From contig NZ_JADBGB010000001.1 of assembly GCF_015220045.1 (NCBI RefSeq), forward strand, positions 1,889,001 through 1,953,000: a stretch of 64,000 nt of DNA, in the 5' to 3' direction. Positions within the stretch are counted from its first letter, which is position 1, and each line of letters opens with the position of its first letter. The notes below the pieces were generated by a model that made no database searches, was not told the DNA's origin, and saw nothing but the letters and a program-made list of their open reading frames with translations. Positions 36,479 to 45,746 of the stretch are shown piece by piece. Source of the stretch: Marivivens aquimaris (lineage in GTDB: Bacteria; Pseudomonadota; Alphaproteobacteria; Rhodobacterales; Rhodobacteraceae). The translations under genes and the position numbers were made by a program.

Positions 36479-37993
36479 ATGGTTTCGACGGCATATTCCG
36501 TGGCGTTTGAAGGTGTCGAGGCGCGCCTTGTAGAGGTGCAATGCGCGGCCACCGCAGGCTTGCCGTCATTCTCCATCGTCGGCCTGCCCGACAAGGCTGT
36601 GTCCGAAGCGCGCGACAGGATCAGGGCGGCGTTGGAGGCGATGGCCATCGCCTTGCCCAGCCAGCGCATCACGATCAACCTCTCGCCCGCCGACCTACCC
36701 AAGGAAGGTTCGCACTTCGACCTGCCGATCGCCATTGCGCTGCTGGCGGAACTCGACGTCATCCCGCGCGACAAGGCGTCCGAAACCGTCGCGATGGGGG
36801 AGATGTCACTTGACGGTAAGCTCGTCCATGTCACCGGCGCCCTCCCCGCCGCGCTCGCCGCGTCCGAAGACGATAGGATGCTCATTTGCCCACCGGTTGC
36901 CGCGACCGAAGCCGCGTGGGTCGGCAGCACAGCGGTGTTCGGCGCGGCAACTTTGTATGAGGTCGTCCAGCACCTGAACGGCAAAGCGCCCCTGCCGCCA
37001 GCCACGCCCAAGGCAACCAGATCAGGGCCAAAAATCGACGATCTTCGCGATGTCAAAGGCCAAGAACGCGCAAAGCGCGCGCTGGAAATTGCTGCCGCAG
37101 GTCGGCACCATCTGTTCCTGCTCGGCCCGCCTGGGTCAGGCAAATCTATGCTCGCCAGCCGCATCACCGGCATCATGCCGGAGCTGTCGCCAACCGAGGC
37201 GCTTGAAACCTCGATGATCCACTCGGTCGCCGGCGCGCTAGATGACGGCGGCATTTGCCTTTCGCGTCCTTTCCGCAGCCCGCATCATACCGCGTCCCGC
37301 GCCGCGCTGATCGGCGGAGGGCAAGGCGCAAAACCTGGCGAGGTCAGCCTCGCTCACAACGGCGTCCTATTCCTCGACGAATTTCCAGAATTTCCGCGGA
37401 CCGTCCTCGACACCCTGCGCCAACCGATCGAAAGCGGCGAAGTCCACGTCGCCCGCGCCAACGCCCACATCCGCTACCCCTGCCGGTTCATGCTGGTTGC
37501 CGCCGCGAACCCTTGCCGCTGCGGGCATTTGGCCGATTCCGCTCGCGCGTGCAGCCGTGCACCAAATTGTGGCACTGATTATTTGGGCCGCATCTCTGGC
37601 CCGCTGATGGATCGTTTCGATCTGAGGATCGAGGTGCCGCCCGTGTCTTTCAACGATCTCGACCTACCAGCCAACGGCGAACATTCGCATGAGATCGCCC
37701 AGCGGGTCAGTGCCGCGCGCGCCGTCCAAACCAAGCGCTTTGCCGATCTGGAAAACATCCGCACAAACTCCGAAGCCGAAGGTGCCGTGCTGGAGCAAAT
37801 TGCGGAGCCTGATGCCGAGGGCCGCAATCTCATCCTTCGCGTGGCAGAGAAATTCGGCCTTACCGCGCGCGGATATCACCGCATTCTGCGCGTGGCGCGG
37901 ACGATTGCAGACCTCGATAGGTCGCAAGACATACGCTACCCGCACCTCGCCGAGGCTGTGAGCTACCGGCTGACTTTGTCAAAAGAAGTCTGA
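36479..37993 (+). CDS. comM: ComM / YifB family Mg-chelatase-like ATPase
   Basis: A hexameric DNA helicase that extends branch migration during integration of incoming DNA in natural transformation (about 504 aa). The N-terminal domain has LPSFSIVGLPDKAVSEARDR; the AAA+ Mg-chelatase part has Walker A GPPGSGKSM and Walker B LFLDEFPEF; CRCGH is in the conserved NPCRCG region. The start at 36479 has GAGAGG 4-9 nt upstream, while an alternative ATG at 36467 has no Shine-Dalgarno. The 3' end overlaps the convergent hydrolase by 31 bp. Confidence 0.92.
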   Translation: MVSTAYSVAFEGVEARLVEVQCAATAGLPSFSIVGLPDKAVSEARDRIRAALEAMAIALPSQRITINLSPADLPKEGSHFDLPIAIALLAELDVIPRDKASETVAMGEMSLDGKLVHVTGALPAALAASEDDRMLICPPVAATEAAWVGSTAVFGAATLYEVVQHLNGKAPLPPATPKATRSGPKIDDLRDVKGQERAKRALEIAAAGRHHLFLLGPPGSGKSMLASRITGIMPELSPTEALETSMIHSVAGALDDGGICLSRPFRSPHHTASRAALIGGGQGAKPGEVSLAHNGVLFLDEFPEFPRTVLDTLRQPIESGEVHVARANAHIRYPCRFMLVAAANPCRCGHLADSARACSRAPNCGTDYLGRISGPLMDRFDLRIEVPPVSFNDLDLPANGEHSHEIAQRVSAARAVQTKRFADLENIRTNSEAEGAVLEQIAEPDAEGRNLILRVAEKFGLTARGYHRILRVARTIADLDRSQDIRYPHLAEAVSYRLTLSKEV

Positions 37994-38877
37994 ACGAAAT
38001 TCGCAATCTGCTTGAGGGCATCGCGCGCTTCCGGCACCCACAGCTCACCCAAGTGCCAGACATGCGGTGCGCCGTCCCACGTCTGGACAAGCACCTCGCC
38101 ACCGCTTTTGCGCAACCGCTCGGCCATGCGATAGGTATCGTCTTCCAGCACTTCGGGACTACCGATCTGTAAATAAACCGGCGGCGGGTGATCGAACGCG
38201 GCGAATAGTGGCGATACCCGCGGGTCGGAAGGTTCGGCCTCGCCGACATAGGCGCGCGCCGCTTCGGTCATGCGGTCCGAAGGGATGACATCGTCGCTTT
38301 TTCCGATTTCCTCGACAGAGCGGCCCGACATTGTCAGATCGGTCCACGGCGACATCGCAAATAGGGCGGCGGGACATTCGCGGCGGGCGCACAGCGTCGC
38401 CAGCAGCGCCAAGGCCAACCCGCCGCCTGCGCTGTCGCCGCCAATGATAATGTCTTCGGGGTGATAGCCGCGCGAGATCAGATCGTCCCATGCGGCAATC
38501 GCGTCGTCGAAAGCGGCCGGAAACGGGTACTTTGGCGCAAGGCGGTAGGCTTGGGCGAAAACGGGATAGCCGGCGTAGCGCGATAGCCGCGCCAGCATCG
38601 CTGCATGAGTGTCGGGCGAGCCCGCGAAATACGCGCCGCCATGGAAATAGAGGATCACCTTGGACGGATCGGCGCCCTTCCCCGCGAGCCAAAGCGCGGG
38701 GCGTCCGCCCAATTCACGCGGCAAACGCAACGTATAGGGCACGAAATGGGTAAAGCGGGAGGCAAGCCGGTCGAGCCGGTCGCCATCCCGCTTTGCATCG
38801 TCAGTCAGGCTGAAAAGCGGACGAATGGTCAGCCGCGCACCCAGAGCGTAGAGCCTGAGACGCAGCGACCGCATCAT
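37963..38877 (-). CDS. alpha/beta hydrolase, HSL (fold-3) family
   Basis: 304 aa esterase/lipase-like enzyme. The oxyanion-hole motif HGG is in [18 protein letters not shown], and the nucleophile is in [13 protein letters not shown]; an acid and His follow near the C-terminus ([10 protein letters not shown]). Cytoplasmic, no signal peptide. Its start overlaps the gshB stop (ATGA), so it is the last gene of rsmI-yraN-gshB. Physiological ester substrate unknown. Confidence 0.85.
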   Translation of the reverse strand: MMRSLRLRLYALGARLTIRPLFSLTDDAKRDGDRLDRLASRFTHFVPYTLRLPRELGGRPALWLAGKGADPSKVILYFHGGAYFAGSPDTHAAMLARLSRYAGYPVFAQAYRLAPKYPFPAAFDDAIAAWDDLISRGYHPEDIIIGGDSAGGGLALALLATLCARRECPAALFAMSPWTDLTMSGRSVEEIGKSDDVIPSDRMTEAARAYVGEAEPSDPRVSPLFAAFDHPPPVYLQIGSPEVLEDDTYRMAERLRKSGGEVLVQTWDGAPHVWHLGELWVPEARDALKQIANFVQTSFDKVSR

Positions 38878-39815
38878 GCTTTGCGGGCCTCGATGGCTTC
38901 CCAGATTTTCTCGGCGACGTTGATGCCGTCAAATCGCTCGAGTTCCTGAATGCCGGTCGGCGAGGTCACATTGATTTCGGTCAGGTAGTTGCCGATGACG
39001 TCGATGCCGACGAACACTTGGCCTTTTTCCTTCAAGAGCGGGCCGATCGCGGCGCAAATCTCGCGGTCGCGAGCGGTAAGTTCGACCTTTTCGGGGCGGC
39101 CGCCGACGTGCATGTTCGAGCGGGTTTCCCCCTTAGCAGGAACGCGATTGATCGCACCGACTGGCTCGCCGTCAACAAGGATCACACGCTTGTCGCCAGC
39201 AGACACGTCCGGCAGGAACTTCTGCACGATGAGCGGCTCGTTGTTGATGCCGCTGAACATTTCCCACAGCGAAGCAAGGTTGCCGTCTCCCGAGGTCAAC
39301 TTGAACACGCCTGCACCGCCATTGCCGTAAAGCGGCTTGAGGATGATATCGCCGTGCTTGTCGCGGAAATTGCGCAGCGTCTGCAGATCACGCGCAATCG
39401 CGGTCGGCGGGGTCAGGTCAGGGAACTGGAGGACCAGCAGCTTTTCGGGGTAATTGCGGACCCAGAACGGATCGTTCACCACCAGCGTTTCGGGATGGAT
39501 CATGTCCAGCAGGTGCGTGGTCGTGATGTAGCCCATGTCGAACGGCGGATCCTGACGAAGCCAGACGACATCGTAATCCGCAAGGTCGACTTCCTGCTCT
39601 TCGCCGAGAGTGAAGTGGTTCCCCTTCTCGCGGCGCACTTCGAGCGGCCAACCGCGAGCGGTGATGCGGCCTTCCTGAAATGCAAGGCGATCAGGCGTGT
39701 AATAAAACAGAGAGTGTCCACGCTTCTGCGCCTCTTCGGCGATGCGGAACGTGCTGTCGGCGTCGATATTGATCGGACCGATCGGATCCATCTGGATTGC
39801 GACCTTGAGGGACAT
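38874..39815 (-). CDS. gshB: glutathione synthetase
   Basis: An ATP-grasp enzyme joining gamma-glutamylcysteine and glycine (313 aa). The visible elements are [18 protein letters not shown] at the N-terminus, [12 protein letters not shown] (ATP binding), [19 protein letters not shown] and the Mg site [10 protein letters not shown]. The start at 39815 has an AAGGA Shine-Dalgarno; the in-frame extension to 39869 runs through an untranslated leader. It lies between yraN and the hydrolase. Confidence 0.95.
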   Translation of the reverse strand: MSLKVAIQMDPIGPINIDADSTFRIAEEAQKRGHSLFYYTPDRLAFQEGRITARGWPLEVRREKGNHFTLGEEQEVDLADYDVVWLRQDPPFDMGYITTTHLLDMIHPETLVVNDPFWVRNYPEKLLVLQFPDLTPPTAIARDLQTLRNFRDKHGDIILKPLYGNGGAGVFKLTSGDGNLASLWEMFSGINNEPLIVQKFLPDVSAGDKRVILVDGEPVGAINRVPAKGETRSNMHVGGRPEKVELTARDREICAAIGPLLKEKGQVFVGIDVIGNYLTEINVTSPTGIQELERFDGINVAEKIWEAIEARKA

Positions 39816-39872
39816 GGGTCTTTCCTTTGCTGTTGCCGAATAGATGGCGCAGCACACCCACCGGTGCAACCC

Positions 39873-40238
39873 TCACAGATCGAAACTGATGTTTTCGTAA
39901 ACGCGCACCTGCCCTGCGCCATCAACAGTCGCGAGGTCTATGCGCATGGCTTTGCCCTTCGCATGCTTGGCCATGTAGTCGCACGCGCTTAGGCAAATCC
40001 GTTCCAGTTGGCGTTTTCTGAGATGCATTGCTGCGGTGTCATGCCGCGAGGACGCTTTGACCTCTATAAAGACGGTCAAATTCTGATGCCGAGCGATCAA
40101 GTCGATTTCACCGGCTCGGCCGCGCCAGCGGCGTTCGATAATCTCCGCTCCGCGCTCCTCGTAGGCGCGTTCGACGATCCCTTCGGCAGCGACGCCGGAG
40201 TGGTAGGCGAGCGATCCTCGACGTGCCTTTGCCGTCAT
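39873..40238 (-). CDS. yraN: YraN family (UPF0102) endonuclease-like protein
   Basis: 121 aa with the restriction-endonuclease-like core GRAGEIDLIARHQ followed by VFIEVKASS, i.e. the E-D-EVK metal-binding signature of the PD-(D/E)XK fold. The ATG at 40238 is chosen because it overlaps the rsmI stop as ATGA; a GTG at 40244 is in frame. The biological role of YraN proteins is not established. The neighbourhood with rsmI and lpoA matches enterics, where yraL, yraM and yraN are adjacent. Confidence 0.85.
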   Translation of the reverse strand: MTAKARRGSLAYHSGVAAEGIVERAYEERGAEIIERRWRGRAGEIDLIARHQNLTVFIEVKASSRHDTAAMHLRKRQLERICLSACDYMAKHAKGKAMRIDLATVDGAGQVRVYENISFDL

Positions 40239-41095
40239 TCGCACTTATCGAGCGACAAAGCGATCTGATAGACCTGCCGCTTCGGCAGGCCCAGCGCACC
40301 AGCCACAGCAGTGGCGGCGTCTTTGACCCGCATCGTTTTCATTGCCTCGCGCAGTGCGCTTTCCACGTCGACGTCCTCCACCTCGGTCGCGCCGGCTCGG
40401 CCGACGACGACAACCAGTTCACCTTTGACAGAGCGATCGGCGTAGGCCTCGGTGACTTCGGCGAGGGTGCCACGGGTGACTTCCTCGAATTTCTTGGTCA
40501 GCTCGCGGCAAACGGCCACTTCGCGCTCGTCACCAAGGATATCGCGCAAACTCACTAACATTTCCTGAATGCGCTTCGGGCTTTCGTAGAAAATCATCGT
40601 GGCGGGCGTATCGCGAAGGGTCGCGATCTCGGTTTCGCGCTGCACTTTGCCTGCGGGAAGGAAGCCGATGAACATAAAGCGGTCGGACGGCAGGCCCGAG
40701 ACGGTCATTGCGGCAAGCGCGGCAGACGCACCAGGCGCGGCGGTGACGAACAGACCAGCGGCGGCCACGGCACGTCCAAGTTCATAGCCCGGATCGGCAA
40801 TAAGCGGCGTACCTGCTTCGGAAACGTAGGCGATGGATTTGCCCGCCGCGATCTCTTTGACCAGCCCGTTGACCTCGCCCTGACCGGAGTGGTCATGGAA
40901 CGCGACCATCTTTCGGTGGTTGAGCGGAACACCGTGAATATCCATAAGTTTTCGGGCGGTACGGGTATCTTCGGCCGCAATGATATCGGCGGAGGCGAGA
41001 ATATCGAGTCCCCGCAAAGTCATGTCTCTGGCCGACCCGATCGGCGTTGCGACCATGTACAGACCAGGCGCGAGAGGACGTATTTCATGATTCAT
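40235..41095 (-). CDS. rsmI: 16S rRNA (cytidine(1402)-2'-O)-methyltransferase
   Basis: Modifies C1402 in the decoding centre (286 aa). The tetrapyrrole-methylase fold is recognised by LYMVATPIGSARDMTLRGLDIL, AAEDTRTARKLM and SEAGTPLIADPG, all characteristic of RsmI/YraL. It heads the minus-strand unit rsmI-yraN-gshB-hydrolase and is divergent from the LpoA-like gene, leaving about 100 bp for promoters. Confidence 0.95.
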   Translation of the reverse strand: MNHEIRPLAPGLYMVATPIGSARDMTLRGLDILASADIIAAEDTRTARKLMDIHGVPLNHRKMVAFHDHSGQGEVNGLVKEIAAGKSIAYVSEAGTPLIADPGYELGRAVAAAGLFVTAAPGASAALAAMTVSGLPSDRFMFIGFLPAGKVQRETEIATLRDTPATMIFYESPKRIQEMLVSLRDILGDEREVAVCRELTKKFEEVTRGTLAEVTEAYADRSVKGELVVVVGRAGATEVEDVDVESALREAMKTMRVKDAATAVAGALGLPKRQVYQIALSLDKCE

Positions 41096-41196
41096 TTCTG
41101 GACCCCTCGTCTACCAAGTCTATTATCCCGTTAAACTAACGTTTGCTGGGGGATGCCGCGAAGGCACCGGCCATGCAAGTAGGGAGCGTATATTTC

Positions 41197-42375
41197 ATGA
41201 TGAATTTTTCCAGCACCGTCCGGTCGTGGGCCGCACGAATTTTTGCTTTACTATCGCTGGTATGGGTCGCGGCATGTGATGTGCCGGTCAGCAGCACCGG
41301 CGGAAACACCGGCGCACGTATCGATCCGAGCCAGCCTGTTCAGGTCGCCTTGCTCGTTCCGGGCGGCTCGGCGAAAGAATCCGACAACATCCTCGCCCAG
41401 AACCTCGAAAACGCTGCGCGTCTGGCAATGGCCGACCTGAGCGGTGTGACCGTCGATCTGCGCGTGTATAACACCGCAGGTAGCCCTGCGCAGGCCGCTG
41501 CCGTTGCGACCCAAGCGGTCAACGACGGCGCTAAAGTTATCCTCGGACCGCTTTATGCCGAAGCTGCAAACGCTGCCGGCGTTGCCGTTGCAGGCCGTAA
41601 CGTGAACGTGCTGGCGTTCTCGAATAACGCGAGCATCGCAGGCAACAACGTGTTCATTTTGGGTGCGACCTTCCAGAACACCGCAAACCGCCTTGTCAGC
41701 TATGCCGCCCGTCAGGGTCGCCGCAACGTTGCGGTTGTTTATGGTGAAGACCTTCAGGGTTCCGTTGGCCGTGATGCCACTGCAAATGCCGCGCGCAACG
41801 CAGGTGTCGCTCTGTCGACCGTACAAAGCTACGGCATGTCGCAGCAGGCGATCATCAGCGCAGCAGGCCCGATTGCCAACGCGATCAAGTCGAGCGGTGC
41901 AGACGCTGTTGTCCTGACCGGCGGCATCAACGCCGACCTTCCGATCATCGCAACCGGTCTGTCGGAGCAGGGTGTCGACTCGTCGAGCTTTGTCGGCCTG
42001 ACCCGTTGGGACGCTGCCGGCCAAGCGGTTTCGCTTCCCGGTCTCCAGAACGGTATCTTCGCAGTACCGGACACCAACATGATGAACCTGTTCGAAAGCC
42101 GTTACACGCAAGCATACGGCTCGGCGCCGCACCCGCTTGCAGGTCTGGCGTTTGACGGCATCGCTGCAATCGGCGCTCTGGCTGCCGGTGGTGACGCCAA
42201 TGCCCTCACCCGCAACAGCCTGACGAAAACTCAGGGCTTCGAAGGCACGCAAGGGGTGTTCCGTCTGCTTCCTAATGGTACAAACGAGCGAGCACTCGCT
42301 ATCGCACAGATCCAGAACAATCAGGTGGTAATCCTTGAACCTGCCCCAAGAAGCTTTGCGGGATTCGGCTTCTGA
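41197..42375 (+). CDS. penicillin-binding protein activator LpoA-like lipoprotein
   Basis: About 392 aa. The N-terminus ends in the lipobox VAAC around residue 27; the mature part is a periplasmic binding fold (Peripla_BP_6/LppC) starting PVQVALLVPGGSAKESDN, with YGEDLQGSVGRDATANA. In E. coli LpoA this domain sits C-terminal to a TPR domain and activates PBP1A from the outer membrane; here the TPR part is absent, as usual in alphaproteobacteria. The ATG at 41197 follows a GGGAG sequence; other in-frame ATGs (41143, 41173) are alternatives. It is divergent from rsmI and overlaps glnD by 41 nt. Confidence 0.82.
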   Translation: MMNFSSTVRSWAARIFALLSLVWVAACDVPVSSTGGNTGARIDPSQPVQVALLVPGGSAKESDNILAQNLENAARLAMADLSGVTVDLRVYNTAGSPAQAAAVATQAVNDGAKVILGPLYAEAANAAGVAVAGRNVNVLAFSNNASIAGNNVFILGATFQNTANRLVSYAARQGRRNVAVVYGEDLQGSVGRDATANAARNAGVALSTVQSYGMSQQAIISAAGPIANAIKSSGADAVVLTGGINADLPIIATGLSEQGVDSSSFVGLTRWDAAGQAVSLPGLQNGIFAVPDTNMMNLFESRYTQAYGSAPHPLAGLAFDGIAAIGALAAGGDANALTRNSLTKTQGFEGTQGVFRLLPNGTNERALAIAQIQNNQVVILEPAPRSFAGFGF

Positions 42376-45157
42376 GCCGACACTCCTCACGCAAGCCCCG
42401 AACGAAACGGCGGCCGAAGGCCTGATTTGCACGGCCGCCGATATCTTTGACAAAGATGCAGTCATTGCTGAAATCGATACCGCAATCGCGGATCTGACGG
42501 ATGCGATGGACATCCGCAAAGAGACGGTCAAAATTCTGATGGCGGCCCGCAAACGCGGTGTTGCCGCCATCGCCGCCTCCTTTGCCGCGCGTCCCTTCGA
42601 CGCCAGCCCCGTTACCCGCAGCTATACTTTCCTGACCGATGGTCTGGTTCGCGCGACGCTCCACGTCGCCCGCACAAAGCTGCACCCCCTGCACAATCCG
42701 ACCGACGGCGAACGCCTCGCGCTGGTGGCCATTGGCGGCTACGGTCGCGGAGAGATGGCTGCCCACTCCGACGTCGATCTGTTGTTCCTGACCCCGTACA
42801 AAATCACGCCTTGGGCCGAGAGCCTGATCGAGTCGATGCTGTATATCCTTTGGGATTTGCGCCTGAAGGTCGGCCACGCCAGCCGCACCGTCAAAGACTG
42901 CCTCAAGCTCGCGCGCGAAGATTACACGATCCGCACCAGCCTTGTTGAGCTACGTTTCCTCGACGGTGACAAGAAGCTCGCGAAGTCGCTTCAGGAAAAA
43001 CTCTGGAGCGATCTGTTCAGCAACTCCGCCGCTGACTTCATCGAAGCAAAGCTGACCGAGCGTTCCGAACGTCACCGCAAGCAAGGTGGCCAGCGCTACG
43101 TCGTTGAGCCCAACGTGAAAGAAGGCAAAGGCGGTCTGCGCGACCTCCAGTCGCTTTATTGGATCGCGAAGTACGTCAATCAGGTCGAGGACCCGTCCGA
43201 ACTGGTCGATCGCGGCGTTTTCACTGCCGACGAATTCGCGACCTTTGAACAGGCACAGGAATTCCTTTGGGCCGTGCGTTGTCATCTGCACTTGATTACC
43301 GGACGCGCTATGGACCAGCTGACGTTCGACCTTCAGGTCGAGGTCGCCGAGCGCATGGGCTACAACGACAACGGCGGTCGCCGCGCTGTCGAGCACTTCA
43401 TGCAGGACTATTTCCGCCACGCCACCCGCGTGGGCGAATTGACCCGTATCTTTCTTACCTCGCTGGAAGCCACGCACACCAAGGCCGAGCCGATGCTCAC
43501 GCGTCTTCTGTCGCGCCGCCGCCGTGCCCGCCCGCCCTACGCGATCAAGCAGAACCGCCTGACGATTGCCGATGAGACAGCGTTCTTCTCGGACAACGTC
43601 AACATGCTGCGGATTTTTGAAGAAGCACTGCGGACAGGGACGCTATTGCACTCGGACGCCATGCGTTTGCTGGCCTCGCACCTCGATCTGATCACCGACG
43701 ACGTGCGGAATTCCAAAGAAGCGAACCGTATTTTCCTCGATCTGCTGCTCAAACACGGCAACCCCGAACGTGCGCTGCGTCGCATGAACGAACTCGGTGT
43801 GCTTTCGGCGTTCATGCCCGAATTCGCCCCCATCGTCGCGATGATGCAGTTCAACATGTATCACCACTTTACCGTGGACGAGCACACCATCCAGTGCATC
43901 AGTCACCTTGCGCGGATCGAACGCGGTGAGCTGGTTGAGGAATTGCCTGTGGCCTCCAGCATTCTGGGCGGCGGCGTGAACCGCAAGATCCTCTATATTG
44001 CGATCCTGCTACACGATATCGGCAAAGGCCGTCCTGAAGATCACAGCGTCGTCGGCGCCCAGATCGCCCGCAAGGTTGCTCCGCGGCTTGGCCTCAACAA
44101 AAAAGAGGTGGAGACGGTCGAATGGCTGGTCCGCTATCACCTGCTGATGTCGGACATGGCGCAGAAACGGGATATCAGCGATCCGCGCACCGTCCGCGAT
44201 TTTGCCAAAGCGGTGAAGTCGGTCGAACGGCTTGATCTGCTGACGGTTCTGACGGTCTGCGATATCAACGGCGTTGGCCCCGGCACGTGGAACAACTGGA
44301 AAGCCATGCTGCTACGCGGTCTCTATAATGAAACCCGTCTCGCGCTCGAAAACGGTCTGGAAGAGATCAACCGTGAAACCCGCGAGAACGAGGCGAAGAA
44401 AGCCCTTCGCGCGGCTCTGAGCGATTGGGATGCGAAAGATCTGCGCACCGAGATGGGCCGCCATTACGGTCCCTATTGGCAGGGCCTACCCAATTCGGTC
44501 CACATGGTATTCGCGGAACTTCTGCGCAACATCACCGATACCGAGATCAAGATCGACCTCAAGCTTGACCCTGACCGCGATGCGACCCGTGCGTGCTTTG
44601 CTATGGCCGACCACCCTGGTCTGTTCAACCGCCTCACCGGTGCGCTGGCGCTTGTCGGTGCGAACGTTGTCGACGCCCGAACGGACACGTCGAAGGATGG
44701 TTATGCGACCGCGATCTTCTGGGTGCAGGACGCCGACGGCCATCCCTATGAGGCAAGCCGCCTGCCCCGCTTGCAGCAGATGATCTACCGGACCCTGCGG
44801 GGTGAGGTGATTACTCGTGAGGCACTGAAGGATCGCGACAAGCTCAAGAAACGCGAGCAGGCGTTCAAGGTGAAGACCAACATCCTCTTCGATAACGAGG
44901 GTTCGGATATCTACACCATCATCGAAGTCGACACGCGCGACCGGCCGGGCCTTTTGCATGACCTGACCCGCGTTCTGGCGGCCGACAACGTCTATATTGC
45001 CTCGGCAATGATCGCGACATTTGGTGAGCAGGTTGTCGACACCTTCTATGTCAAAGACATGTTCGGCCTGAAATTCCATCAGGAAAACCGCCGCGCCGCG
45101 CTGGAGAAGAAACTGCGCGAAGCAATCCGTATGGGTGTGGAACGGGCGACGGTCTGA
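42335..45157 (+). CDS. glnD: bifunctional [protein-PII] uridylyltransferase / uridylyl-removing enzyme
   Basis: The nitrogen sensor that uridylylates PII proteins when glutamine is low (940 aa). The nucleotidyltransferase site is GGYGRGEM (134-141) with SDVD (145-148). The HD domain that removes UMP has HDIGKG near 560. Two glutamine-sensing ACT domains lie at about 745-820 and 860-935. The frame opens with TTG at 42335, inside the LpoA-like gene; the next in-frame ATG is at codon 58, so the exact start is uncertain. It overlaps the following small gene by 1 nt. Confidence 0.93.
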   Translation: MNLPQEALRDSASEPTLLTQAPNETAAEGLICTAADIFDKDAVIAEIDTAIADLTDAMDIRKETVKILMAARKRGVAAIAASFAARPFDASPVTRSYTFLTDGLVRATLHVARTKLHPLHNPTDGERLALVAIGGYGRGEMAAHSDVDLLFLTPYKITPWAESLIESMLYILWDLRLKVGHASRTVKDCLKLAREDYTIRTSLVELRFLDGDKKLAKSLQEKLWSDLFSNSAADFIEAKLTERSERHRKQGGQRYVVEPNVKEGKGGLRDLQSLYWIAKYVNQVEDPSELVDRGVFTADEFATFEQAQEFLWAVRCHLHLITGRAMDQLTFDLQVEVAERMGYNDNGGRRAVEHFMQDYFRHATRVGELTRIFLTSLEATHTKAEPMLTRLLSRRRRARPPYAIKQNRLTIADETAFFSDNVNMLRIFEEALRTGTLLHSDAMRLLASHLDLITDDVRNSKEANRIFLDLLLKHGNPERALRRMNELGVLSAFMPEFAPIVAMMQFNMYHHFTVDEHTIQCISHLARIERGELVEELPVASSILGGGVNRKILYIAILLHDIGKGRPEDHSVVGAQIARKVAPRLGLNKKEVETVEWLVRYHLLMSDMAQKRDISDPRTVRDFAKAVKSVERLDLLTVLTVCDINGVGPGTWNNWKAMLLRGLYNETRLALENGLEEINRETRENEAKKALRAALSDWDAKDLRTEMGRHYGPYWQGLPNSVHMVFAELLRNITDTEIKIDLKLDPDRDATRACFAMADHPGLFNRLTGALALVGANVVDARTDTSKDGYATAIFWVQDADGHPYEASRLPRLQQMIYRTLRGEVITREALKDRDKLKKREQAFKVKTNILFDNEGSDIYTIIEVDTRDRPGLLHDLTRVLAADNVYIASAMIATFGEQVVDTFYVKDMFGLKFHQENRRAALEKKLREAIRMGVERATV

Positions 45158-45666
45158 TGAGGAAAGCTCTGGCTTTCGTCATCATCGTCGTTCTCGGGGT
45201 GGCCATAGGTATGGCCGCCCGCTGGCATTTTGGACGGTTCGACCGCGTGACTGCGTATGTCGATCTGTTAAGCCAAGTCTGCCTGCCGTTCGCCAACCAT
45301 GAGGAACCTGACCTTGCGGGCCTCGAATTGCGCCAACAGCAGGATGCTTCTGTATCATATTTCTCGGCGCAGGACCGTTTGATGGTCTCGCTCTCGGACA
45401 GAGGATGCGAGGTCACCGAGGCCGAACCCTACTTCAGCGCCGACGAGCAAGCTCTGCTATTGGAAAAAGCCACAGAATGGGTCGCGGTGCATTTTCCCAA
45501 ATTGCAGGATGATCCCGAAGGCCGATTGGAAACCGTCGATCTGTCGCGCGTCTGGGTGGCGGGCACCTATGGGCAGCCGGATCGTTGGGGCATTTTTCTC
45601 ATCCGCCTCAATCCGTCAGGGCCTGGGGCATGGACGTCTGTCTTGGTCATGAAACGCCCTATATAA
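45157..45666 (+). CDS. hypothetical membrane-anchored protein
   Basis: 169 aa with one N-terminal membrane helix (about residues 5-21) and a periplasmic remainder containing two cysteines (CLPF and RGCEV). It starts at the 1-nt overlap TGATG with glnD and sits 80 bp before murJ. I do not recognise the family; its position between glnD and murJ suggests an envelope role but nothing more. Confidence 0.7.
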   Translation: MRKALAFVIIVVLGVAIGMAARWHFGRFDRVTAYVDLLSQVCLPFANHEEPDLAGLELRQQQDASVSYFSAQDRLMVSLSDRGCEVTEAEPYFSADEQALLLEKATEWVAVHFPKLQDDPEGRLETVDLSRVWVAGTYGQPDRWGIFLIRLNPSGPGAWTSVLVMKRPI

Positions 45667-45746
45667 ACTGCACGAATTCTCCATAGTCATTACAAGGCCC
45701 TGCCAGTAGACAGGCCACATTATTCAACGCAGGACTTTCCAAACCT

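Noticed and set aside
36479..37993. Annotation of comM as a magnesium chelatase subunit
   Set aside because: The N-terminal YifB/ComM domain and its context with no chlorophyll genes fit the ComM helicase family; only the AAA+ fold is shared with chelatase.
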